Shown: positions 20,839-29,515 of the stretch, one piece after another | How the letters are laid out: each line of letters begins with the position of its first letter | Position numbering within the stretch: position 1 is the stretch's first letter | Origin: Chondrus crispus | Lineage: Eukaryota; Rhodophyta; Florideophyceae; Gigartinales; Gigartinaceae | Assembly: GCF_000350225.1 (NCBI RefSeq) | Contig: NW_005178479.1 | Location: 25,858 to 89,857 of the forward strand | Direction of reading: 5' to 3' | DNA: 64,000 bases | The notes under the pieces: model-generated | The model's input: the letters and a program-made list of their open reading frames with translations, nothing else | Database searches by the model: none | What the model was told of the DNA's origin: nothing | Position numbers and translations under genes: made by a program

Positions 20839-22596
20839 ATGGTTTTGATTGCAAAACTCATTGAATCAATACGTTTCATTCCCCCTCCGTCGCCGGCGCC
20901 GCCGTCGCCGTCATCGCCGTCCCCACACTCTACTGCACTACCAATTCTATGCGTTCGCGAATTAGTCACACACCCCTGCACAATGGGACCATCCTCGGTT
21001 TCGGGCACACCGCCGCCTCACACTCTGCAACCTCTCTTCCCTATCGAGAAAAACACGATTATTCCCGAATCACCCCCAACGCAGTGTAATCAACCTGTCC
21101 CTGCCCTCGGGTCGCAGAACCCGCGCTCATCCCTTTCGCCGTCTCCAGAAGCAGCGGCGTTCATGCGGATAAGAGTCCCCACGAACACAAAACGCCAAAA
21201 TCAGTCTTCTCTCAGAGCATTCGCCAGGTTCGTGACGGGTGTTCCTGGTTTCGTGGATGACTTTTTTCACGCAGAGCCCCACATGCGCTCGTTGGTGTTC
21301 AGTGAACCGGATGGTTTGGTTGAGTGGCAGATGGAACAAACAAGATGCAACGTATTTCCGGATGAGGAAGGGCGTACCTTTCTGCCCCCTGGCTTTTCAA
21401 GTTGGACTTCCGCCCAGTTGGAGCGTATTCGATATTTCTTAATCGAGTTTGTTGTGAACTACCGCACGGCAAAGACAAATAGCGAAGTCAAACCTTCTTC
21501 TATGAAAAGCTATCTTCTCGGAATACAGCGAGGATTTAGTGCTATTTGGGGATACAAGCTCAAAATTTTGGAGGGGCCTGTTTTCAACAGCCCACAGGAG
21601 GGTCTTACGGCAGTTATTGATAACAAGTTCAGCCTGCAGCAGGCCAATGGTGTGTTCACTGAAAGCCACAATGTTCTATCGAAGGAAGATTTGCTGCTAC
21701 TGTATGGCTCACCACTGCTTTCTCGTGACACACCGAAATCATTTCAAGCGCGACTGATTTTTGATGTCGCCCTTATCACGGCGATGCGCCCTACCGCTTT
21801 GGTTAATTTGACCGTATCTCAGTTTCGGAATATTACTCTTCGCGGCGAGAATGTTTGGCGTATTCGAGAGGCCGTCGGGAGTCGCTCCGGGGCCTCAAAG
21901 ACTCGGGCAGGAGGGTGGAAGGATGCCAGTGTGAAACCATTAGAGGTTACAGTATGGAATCGTTCCTCCCTTGGAGGCCTTCTTAATGTCTATCGGGACA
22001 TAGACGACTATTTAAAGATTCGTGAAGATATGAGCTTGGAGAGCGATTGATTTTTTCTGGGGTACAATGCGAAGGGAACTAGGTTGTCTAGCTACTTCAA
22101 GAAGCAGCACCTTGGCAGAAATAATTTTTCTAAGATTGTTAAAACTGTGTGCGCATCACTAGGAATTTCTGGTACAGGCGTGAAGCATGGTATGACAACA
22201 CATGGTCTGAGGGGTACTGTAACAACGCTTTTGGTAGAGTCTGGCCATTAAGACTCTTCTATTGCCATGCGTACAGGACACCGTGACCCCCGCTCCTTGA
22301 AGAATTATCAAAATCTTCAGGGCCGGGAGGGAGAGAAACAGCAAGAGGATATTTTAAGTGCAGATGATAAAGGTGTAAAACGACATGGGATTGAAGGGAC
22401 AGGTGGGGATGGAGACAAGGTCGGGGAAGATGCTACAGATGGCTTGAGCAAACGGTGTACAAAGGCACCTAAGGTAGCGCCATCTAATGGGCAGGGGCCT
22501 TTAAAGATGAGGGCATTGAGAATGACCCTCCAAAGTGGGAGGCATCAAATGGGGCGGCCTGTTTCGGTGGGAATGGAGAGGGACATGATCGAGTGA
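20839..22596 (+). pseudogene. Crypton-like tyrosine recombinase, two nonsense codons
   Basis: One continuous frame of about 585 codons is broken only by TGA (22048-22050) and TAA (22249-22251). The tyrosine-recombinase catalytic pattern is present: an Arg in TAMRPTALVNL (about residue 317), then after the first stop HGLRGT (His-x-x-Arg), then MRTGHRDPRSLKNYQ with the second His and the presumed nucleophilic Tyr. A Pro/Ser-rich N-terminus precedes it. Tyrosine recombinases without a reverse transcriptase in eukaryotic genomes belong to Crypton DNA transposons or host genes derived from them. Two stops before the active-site Tyr mean no functional enzyme unless both are suppressed. ATG 20839 opens the frame; ATG 20983 is an alternative. 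Confidence 0.75.
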
Positions 22597-22731
22597 ACGG
22601 TGCAGGCGGGCTTCTGACCGGTATCAAAAGCATTTCGGGCGGTCAGTTCACTATTAATGTGACCCATCATTATCGCTAGAGAATAAAGAAAGAAGGGTTC
22701 GTTTTGACACCGTTTGCCGTTCATGTAGTCT

Positions 22732-22827
22732 GATATTGTATATCACCGTCTTGTGCGCCAGGCGATATCATATATCTGCGTCTTGTGCCGGATGCGATAT
22801 CACTTATCACGGTCTTGTGCAAGATAC
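22732..22827. repeat. Three 32-bp direct repeats after the Crypton-like gene
   Basis: Units start at 22732, 22764 and 22796, each exactly 32 bp. They share GATAT, TATC and CGTCTTGTGC or GGTCTTGTGC. They begin about 135 bp downstream of the recombinase frame. Iterated sites beside a recombinase could be binding iterons, but no function can be shown from the sequence. Confidence 0.75.
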
Positions 22828-23338
22828 AGGCAGAGCAGTGCATAATACTGGGCTCTGCAGTGCCTCATATTTGTGCTTGCTTCCTTCATTCTATTCTATA
22901 TTGTTGCATTTATGCTCCCCGGATTCAGATATTTCAATCAATTCCACTTTACCCGGTTGATAAGGAACAATGCTCCGGGAAGGAATCTCCTTCCAATGTC
23001 GTCTCTCTCTTCTACAATCTGCATGACTGTATTATTTATGCTTTCGTAGGCGTCCTTTCGGACCGACAAACTATATTGCATTATCGCTTTTCCCATCGGG
23101 CGGCAACCTTCGCCGCTGTGGCAGTGCTCTCGCCGTGGTGTGGCTGCAACTCGAATTGGACCGCACTCATCTTCTGTGACATGCCAGCCTGTGTCGGTCG
23201 TTTACATTGCTGTTCACGCCCGCTCACGAGGGTATAACTACCTTGTACGTGTCCACCTGTCGGTTCTCAGTAACATCCATTCTCCAAGAATAGAGAAATT
23301 ACGGAGTCACAAAACTCGTCTAAATTCTCGTCTATCAT

Positions 23339-24599
23339 ATGGGATGTCCTGCTGAACAGAAACAAAAACTTTCTGAACGTAATTTGAGTATGGAATACAA
23401 TTATGTGAGTATTACCAACAGTCATCACTCCTACCACCCGCTCTCACTCGTGAGCTTCATATGTAACATGCGGCAGTCCAACTTCAGCCTTGGAGCTGCG
23501 AGACGACGCAAAGCTCGCAAACAACGGGGATTTATCCTCTCAAGTACAGCTGATCCCCCGGCTGCTGTACAAATGAAAGCAGCTAAGAAGCTGCCTCGCG
23601 CAATACTAGACATCCGCCTTCTGAAGCTGCGATCAAGACTGATCTCCTCGACATCTTTCAACTTTAACATCTATTCAAATGAGGCTTGTCTTAGGGAATT
23701 CAGATTCCAGGTCAAGGATATGCCAAAGGTGGCGGCAGCCATTGGTTGGAATGGGGTGCGCACAAAACGCAATTCGTACTGCTGTGAACCCCTGACAGCC
23801 TGTTGTATAGTGCTCCGCCGTCTCGCGTCACCGTGCAGATGGCAAGATGTGGAAACTGTCTTTGGCATGCGGGCTTCAGCTCTCAGTGAAGTATTCTGGG
23901 AAGTACTAGAATATTTTGTGGAGAACAAGGGATCTTTACTAACATCTCTACGTACGAATCTTCTTACTCAGCGTGCGGCATTATGCTGAACGAATAAGGG
24001 ATGCTGGAGCCCCGTTAGAAAGCTGTGTGGGCTTCATCGATTGCACTAAAATAAGAATGGCAAGACCAAGAGGAGGAGGTCATATGCAGCGCAGTTGCTA
24101 CTCCGGACATAAGCGCATGCACTGCCTCATATACGAGACGATCACAACACCTGACGGACTCATATTCCACCTATTCGGCCCCGAAGTTGGTCCTAGGCAC
24201 GACGTAACGTTGCTAAGAAACAGCAACATAGAGATTCCTCTGCAAGGCCTTTTATTAGATGGCAGACAGTTTTACATTTATGGTGATGCCGCATACATGC
24301 TCAGGCCATGATTACAAGTCGCGTTCGACCGTTTAAGCGCTACGGAATCTCAGGCGTCTTACAATACAAGAATGAGCGCTGTTCGTGCAAGTGTGGAGTG
24401 GAACTACAAGGATCTCAAACAAATGTGAAGTCTCAACGACTACTCTCGTTTACTCAATGTCCGTAAGGCGCCTATTGCGATGCTTTATCAGACATCTGCT
24501 GTTCTACTCAATTTCAAAACATGCTTGGAGAGCGCCGGGCAAGTAAGGAGCTATTTCAATTGTTCTGCACCGACTTTCGCTGAATATCTAAGTGCGTAG
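23339..24599 (+). pseudogene. PIF/Harbinger transposase (DDE), frameshifted with two TGA
   Basis: The DDE nuclease of a PIF/Harbinger transposon. The first frame (23339-23989) holds the N-terminal helical region. A frameshift near 23975 leads into GFIDCTKIRMARP (catalytic Asp codon 24039-24041), QRSCYSGHKRMHCL, LFGPEVGPRHDVTLLR, then YGDAAYMLRP (second Asp, 24285-24287), and VRASVEWNYKDLK (Glu, 24396-24398). TGA codons at 24309-24311 and 24426-24428 stand where Trp is plausible (TGG to TGA). The frame ends at TAG 24597-24599. All three catalytic acids survive but the gene is dead. The convergent Myb-like gene on the minus strand is the usual second gene of such elements. Confidence 0.8.
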
Positions 24600-24658
24600 C
24601 AGCGGATTGCGAGTCCACATTTCTCGGGAGCGCTGGTCCGCGAAGCCGGGAGCACGGT

Positions 24659-25610
24659 TCACTTAGCGATCTTGCTCGCCATTGCGGCTAAGACGTCAAT
24701 CATTTTTCCACACTCGTCCATGGCCTGCTTGCGTTCTTCGATCTCTACTGCTGCTCTCTTTTCGTCCAAATCTAGCCTGCGGTTCACAGCTTCTTGTGTC
24801 TCCCTATAACTAATCTCATCTAGCCTCACTCGCTTCTCCTCTAAATCGAACCGCTTCTCACGTATATCCAACCTTCTCTTTTCAGCCTCCCTGCGATGTG
24901 CCATATCTTTTCTCAACATTTCGTTACTCTCATCATCAGAGTCACAGACATACGCCGCCCTCTGCCGTCTACGATCCCTTGCAGACCGACTCGGGGACAC
25001 TCGCGATGACCCAGCCCCGGAGTTTGCTACTGTATCATCCACGGCCTCACCAACGGCGCCATGGCGCCGTTGCGCCGTAATGCATTACGGCGCAATGCAG
25101 CGTTTCTAATACTCTTTCCAGCCTCCAGCAACTTTGCCTCCCTCTCAGATTTTTCGTTGCGCTCTTCCCTGTTCTCCTCAGCTTTTTCATCCATCTCCAA
25201 TATGATGTCGTCCAGCAGCGTCTCTTTCTCCCCATAAACCTCCATTATGCCGGACGCTGCTGCATTCTCTTTTACTGCCTTCCTCCGCCGCGAAACTATC
25301 GTCTTAAACCGATCTTCAAGCGTCTTCTGCGAAGGGCGGTCTCTTCCGGCAAGCACACCGGCCGGAGCCGCTCCTAAAAACTGCTTGTGCACCTCCTCGA
25401 ACAAAGCTCCTTTCTTCCCCCACGCAGCCAAGTGAGCGGAACTGCAAGAAATAGGTTTGAGGAGAAGTATGTCAGCCGCATCGGAAAAGCGGAAGCGCTT
25501 AAGTTTGTTGCGGCGGGAGATGGTGGGACAGTAGGAAGTGAGGCAGATCCATCTGCAGGCGCACTAGCCGTGTCAAAAGGGGTACGGGACGGGGTTTCAA
25601 CAGTGGACAT
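24659..25610 (-). pseudogene. Myb/SANT-like DNA-binding partner of Harbinger, frameshifted
   Basis: Read from ATG 25610, a Ser/Pro/Thr-rich start shifts frame near 25505-25525 into KRFRFSDAADILLLKPI and WGKKGALFEEVHKQFLG, then TLEDRFKTIVSRRRKAV. This trihelix/Myb-like DNA-binding fold resembles the second protein of PIF/Harbinger transposons, which aids binding and nuclear import of the transposase. A second frameshift near 25040-25090, at two short palindromes, leads into a strongly charged helical tail (REAEKRRLDIREKRFDLEEK) that ends at 24659. It faces the transposase, 60 bp from its end. Two frame breaks make it a pseudogene. Confidence 0.65.
25052..25095. repeat. Two adjoining perfect palindromes
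   Basis: AACGGCGCCATGGCGCCGTT (25052-25071) and a 26-bp perfect palindrome (25070-25095, centred on TAATG-CATTA) overlap by two bases. They coincide with the frame break in the Harbinger Myb-like pseudogene and look like an insertion that duplicated Leu-Arg-Arg-Asn codons. Confidence 0.85.
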
Positions 25611-25759
25611 TTGTTGGGAGGGATGGGTGAGGTTCAGGTATAATGTTTGTGATGAGGATGTGAGGTGAATGGGTTGTACCTATGCACACACTATCTAATA
25701 CCCCTTCAACTTGAGCAATTACAGACGAGGTGCATTCTTGACAGAAATTTTTAATTTGG

Positions 25760-26782
25760 TGTAGTGCAATGCGCCTGTCGGGCAGAGACCGCGGTCCGAT
25801 GGTCCAGCAAAAACAACAACAGCAACAAAAAGAAGAACTGGCGATGGCACAGCGCTACGGAGTGTCCGACTCTCCCTTCTCCGTTTAAACGAGCTTGCGA
25901 CTCGTAGTAGCTCGGATCCCTGATGGGGGGGGGGCACAGAGAAATAGCCCGGCCCGGGATCGGTGTGGTAGAGACTTGCGAAGAGATCTGCTCGACGAGT
26001 GTGGGGTGGGGCGCGTACGTAGGTACCCCAGCTCCACTGGGTTGTAAGGCCAATGCTCGTTGAGCTTCTTCGACACCTTGGAACGCGACAAGGCCTTCGA
26101 CGGGGGCGTCGCAACGCAGCCCGACGGGATGAAATGAAAGTAGCAGCGCTACGTCAACCGTGCCCCCCGATGGCTCGAAACACCTACACCGGTTCGGTCG
26201 CAACCGACACCGATGGTACCAACACTGGCTCGTAATACGACGGAGCCCTTCGAGGGAGACGTCGTTGCAACAGTCTCCGTCGGAAAATGGGTCACAGTAG
26301 CAGCGCTACGTCAACTGTGTCGCCCGATGGCTCGAAACACCTACACCGGTTCGGTCGCAACCGAGGCCGATGGCACCAACACAAGATAAGGGAAAAATAG
26401 GTAGAATTAGAGATAGAAAAAGATAGGGAAATAAAGGAAAGAGAAAAGGGAACCCCGAGCGATAGAGGATGCCGTAGGCTTAGGTAAAAGGGAGCGTCTT
26501 GGTAGAGACGGACTTCGACCAAGGCGACATTCAACTCCAGCAACTCGGGTTGGTTTATTGACTTGTTCGGTCAAAGGGCTAAGTTATATAGAGCCCCGCC
26601 GGGGCGAGTACAGTAGCTCCCGGCTCTAGATTCTAGATCTAATTAGTAAATAAATTAAATAATTAAAATAATCGTGCGCTTCGTCGCACACATGTGTCCC
26701 CCAAAACCCGGACTACAGTATCCAATTTTTTTCCTTTTTCACTTCCTTCCTCCCCCCTACCCGAGACGGGTATTGCACTACA
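25760..26782 (-). repeat. Element 1 LTR, left copy (3' LTR)
   Basis: Starts TGTAGTGCAAT and ends ATTGCACTACA, an 11-bp perfect inverted terminus. On the minus strand it has a TATA-like CTATATAAC near 26585-26590 and two direct repeats in the U3 part (26140-26230 and 26297-26387). Confidence 0.95.
26140..26387 (-). repeat. Duplicated U3 block in the element 1 LTR
   Basis: Two copies of a block of about 90 bp (26140-26230, 26297-26387) begin GTAGCAGCGCTACGTCAAC and contain GATGGCTCGAAACACC and GGTTCGGTCGCAACCGA. The other LTR carries the same pair at 40556-40646 and 40713-40803. The LTR of element 4 holds a diverged pair in the same relative orientation (near 60090-60190 and 60260-60345). Conserved duplicated blocks upstream of the TATA box suggest enhancer or repressor sites. 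Confidence 0.75.
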
Positions 26783-26796
26783 TATCCCCCTTCTGA
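26783..26796 (-). other. Element 1 polypurine tract
   Basis: Directly next to the 3' LTR. On the minus strand it reads AGAAGGGGGATA and would prime plus-strand DNA synthesis. Confidence 0.8.
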
Positions 26797-26892
26797 GCGC
26801 TCTCGCGCAGCGGCTTCACTCCCTTGCTTCCCAACTTCTTCCTTTTTCTTCCGACCATCGGTCGCCGCTCGCGTGAGAGTAAGACGATCTCC

Positions 26893-28557
26893 ATGTTTCC
26901 TTCATCGGATCCCACTGTCGGACATACCACCCGCGGTCGCCGCGGTGTGGGCTTCTCACACACGCCTTCCATTCCTAGCGACCTTCCTTCCATACCCCGA
27001 CTTCCCCCGAACACCAACGTTCCTGAACCGGTCTTTCATCCCGATCTCCATCCTTCATCAGCCCCTTGTCGATACCCCTCACTAGCCGAGCTCCAAGGTA
27101 GATCCACGCGCGACTATCCCTTACTGTACGCGGCCACTCCTTGGTTTTCCGCCATCGACGTGCGCGACGTCACTAGCATCGGGCGCGACTTTGCCGACGG
27201 TGCGGGGATGCTGCCGGGTCACCTTCCCCTTCAAGCCATTTCCTCCTACGATTGCCGTGCCCGTGTCGCCATTCCCCCTTCTATCCTGCGTCGTTCCTCC
27301 CCTCGTGGCCGACAGGGCCTATCCCTGCGGTTCATGGAAGCCGTTCTCGACCGTCTCGACCTATCCCTATCCGATGCCCTCATCCCTCCGTCCTTCGGAT
27401 GTGACACGTGGAAGTTTCGCACGGAGGGGGAGCGTGATTACCTTGACAACCTCCTCAGCTGGACACAGGGTGACCCCGTGCTCGAGGCGGACCGCCTGTG
27501 GCATAACCAACTGACGGTGACTAACGATGCCATGTCATACACGCGCGCAATCCTCCCCCTCAATTTCCGATATACGAAACGCAGGAACATCCCCTTTTTC
27601 CAGCATACGGTCCGATTCGAGCGTAAGATGAGATCGGACACGGGATATTTCCTAGCTTACCAAATGGTTGAGGCGGGGGAAATTGCTCGGTCACACTATC
27701 CCAACCGGTACCAGCAACTCCCCCCGTGGTGGGGACAATTTGAGGTCTGCCAAAGGTTTTGGGCAGAGCTTGGTCCCGTCCTTGCCTACTTTGGAAGCCA
27801 TCTCACTGATCCTCGTCACGGGTTCTGGGTTGTCCTTTTGACGGAGTGGTGCGTGAAGGTGGCCGCCACCTTACTCTGGGAGGCGTACGATTGTTGGCGG
27901 CTTTGGTATCTTCCTCCGAAGCTCGTCGAGCTCATGTGCCTTTGGGACTATACTGTGCCCTTGGGCGGAGCAGACACCGACTTCGAACTGCACTCCTTAC
28001 TCGAAAAGATCAATCAGGTCGACTGGGACGTTGTTCCCCCTATCAACTCATCCCGATCCTTCGCGAGGCGACGCCCGTCCTTTTCTCCCGGACGAAGTCA
28101 CAGTGCGGCGGGTGACTTTGTCTGGTTCAACCCTTGGACATCCGCCTTGTGCTCTCCCTCCGAAGCGCGCCTCAGTCGCCAATTCGGCAACCAAGTTCCA
28201 ACCCCTGACGTAGCTCCCATACGAGCCGTAGATCCCCGCGCAGACGACGTTTGCCCCCGACCGTCTGCTCCAGATTCCCCTCTCCCTGCAGCCCGTGCCG
28301 CTGCTCCTCCTGCTGTCGATATCCCCTCGGCAGGGCATACCGAAACTCTGTCGGTTAGGGAAGCGTTGTCTTCCCCACCGTCCCCATCAATTCCCAAAAA
28401 GAGCGACGGAGCCATTGACATCTACTGCACATTGCTCCGCGCTCATGGCATCGAAGGTGAAGCTCTCCAAGGGGCTTCCCTCGATGATCTGCGGGTCCTT
28501 GCTCGACTCGTTACCTCACTCCCGAAGGAAAAATCCTTGGGTGTGCCGCCCCAATGA
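26893..28557 (+). CDS. Element 1 antisense ORF (554 aa), unknown conserved family
   Basis: An intact ORF on the strand opposite gag-pol, starting 111 bp inside the 3' LTR; 26893 is the first ATG in frame. Residues about 80-420 align by eye, almost without gaps, with the antisense ORF of element 2. Shared landmarks are LPGHLPLQA against LPGGLSLSA, DTWKFRTEGERDYLDNL against DTWAYRSDADRGYVANL, FERKMR against FERRMR, FLAYQMVE against FVAYEWVE, and VLAYFG then LTEWCVKVA against LVYYG then LSEWLAIVA, and a SPGR motif. The C-terminal 130 residues are Pro/Ala/Ser-rich and end in a short helical segment. It is rich in Trp and Tyr, with no signal peptide, membrane span or known catalytic motif. No family recognised. 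Plant Tat/Ogre-type Gypsy elements also carry antisense ORFs here, but I see no shared sequence. Confidence 0.75.
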   Translation: MFPSSDPTVGHTTRGRRGVGFSHTPSIPSDLPSIPRLPPNTNVPEPVFHPDLHPSSAPCRYPSLAELQGRSTRDYPLLYAATPWFSAIDVRDVTSIGRDFADGAGMLPGHLPLQAISSYDCRARVAIPPSILRRSSPRGRQGLSLRFMEAVLDRLDLSLSDALIPPSFGCDTWKFRTEGERDYLDNLLSWTQGDPVLEADRLWHNQLTVTNDAMSYTRAILPLNFRYTKRRNIPFFQHTVRFERKMRSDTGYFLAYQMVEAGEIARSHYPNRYQQLPPWWGQFEVCQRFWAELGPVLAYFGSHLTDPRHGFWVVLLTEWCVKVAATLLWEAYDCWRLWYLPPKLVELMCLWDYTVPLGGADTDFELHSLLEKINQVDWDVVPPINSSRSFARRRPSFSPGRSHSAAGDFVWFNPWTSALCSPSEARLSRQFGNQVPTPDVAPIRAVDPRADDVCPRPSAPDSPLPAARAAAPPAVDIPSAGHTETLSVREALSSPPSPSIPKKSDGAIDIYCTLLRAHGIEGEALQGASLDDLRVLARLVTSLPKEKSLGVPPQ

Positions 28558-28653
28558 CCTGCCGCTTAGAGCGACTTCCCCGTGATCCGTTCTCGGATTA
28601 TTACCCGTTTGGGGTGACGTCTGGTTATTGACGTCATCCTGTAGCTTTTGGAT

Positions 28654-28659
28654 AATAAA
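28654..28659 (+). terminator. AATAAA poly(A) signal after antisense ORF 1
   Basis: AATAAA lies 97 bp after the stop of the antisense ORF. The equivalent place in element 2 also has AATAAA (49691-49696), and both are followed by CATCAC or AATCAC. This supports a separate polyadenylated antisense transcript. Confidence 0.5.
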
Positions 28660-28927
28660 ATGAATCACCTGCGTATCCCCCGTTACCCTCACTTTCCTCC
28701 TCTTTTTTTTCTCTCTTTTTTTTTGTATGCGTCCCGCCTCTGCGGTCGCATCCCCATTTTGCCATTCCCTTCTCTTTTTTTCTCGTCACATTTCCCTCCT
28801 CTTTCTCACACGTTCTCCTTCTGCCATCTTCCTATCACAGCGTGCGTCTCCCATTTTCCTCCTCATTCTCCCAAATTTCCCTTTTTGTGTGAGGCTGTCC
28901 TCACACGGTTCTCATAAAAAATACAAT

Positions 28928-29515
28928 ATGGTCGACGCCATACGAGCGACGTCATCCCTCAACTGTTATCGCGACGCCACTGTAGACGTCCTTTATCACG
29001 GTCAACAAAGTGGTAGGGGGGTTTTGAGGTTCACCAAAAAAAATATGGTTCGTTATCAACCTGCCTGCCCCGTTCGGTCGCGCTCGCTTGAGTCGGTTAT
29101 TTCCGACACCGGGTTCTACTGTACGGTCCCCGTAGTGCCAAACGATAGCGTTGCTTCTCAATGCCCATGGAAAGTTACACCCTCATTGCAGTTTCAGATG
29201 AGCCGCCCGTTCCCATTTTTTTCATTTGCACAACCTGGCGAGATCGTCCCAAGCTTGTCACCATGCGTAATCAATTCAGTCGTAGCAGCGGTCCCGTCTA
29301 CGATTCTTGTCAAAGCAGACCTGTCGAATTCCTCTCCTCCTTTGTTTGCGTGTGCTGAAAGTGAACTGTTGCGTGCGAATTCCCCTCTGTTCTCCGCATA
29401 TCAATGTTCTCTCCCTTCCCCTGTTCCTGGTGTACGTTGGGAACCGGAAACCATCCTGCAAATGAACGCGAGACTTACTGCTTCCTTCAAATGGAAATTC
29501 GCGATCCACAACTGA
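28928..29515 (+). CDS. Uncharacterised ORF in the element 1 spacer (195 aa)
   Basis: ATG 28928 opens a 195-codon frame on the same strand as the antisense ORF, 370 bp after it. The protein is Ser/Val/Pro-rich with no motif I recognise. No counterpart is visible in element 2. It may be chance in a pyrimidine-rich spacer or the remnant of a further antisense gene. Confidence 0.25.
   Translation: MVDAIRATSSLNCYRDATVDVLYHGQQSGRGVLRFTKKNMVRYQPACPVRSRSLESVISDTGFYCTVPVVPNDSVASQCPWKVTPSLQFQMSRPFPFFSFAQPGEIVPSLSPCVINSVVAAVPSTILVKADLSNSSPPLFACAESELLRANSPLFSAYQCSLPSPVPGVRWEPETILQMNARLTASFKWKFAIHN

Noticed and set aside
22732..22827. Possible CRISPR-like array
   Set aside because: Three adjacent diverged 32-bp units without unique spacers in a eukaryotic transposon setting; plain tandem repeat.
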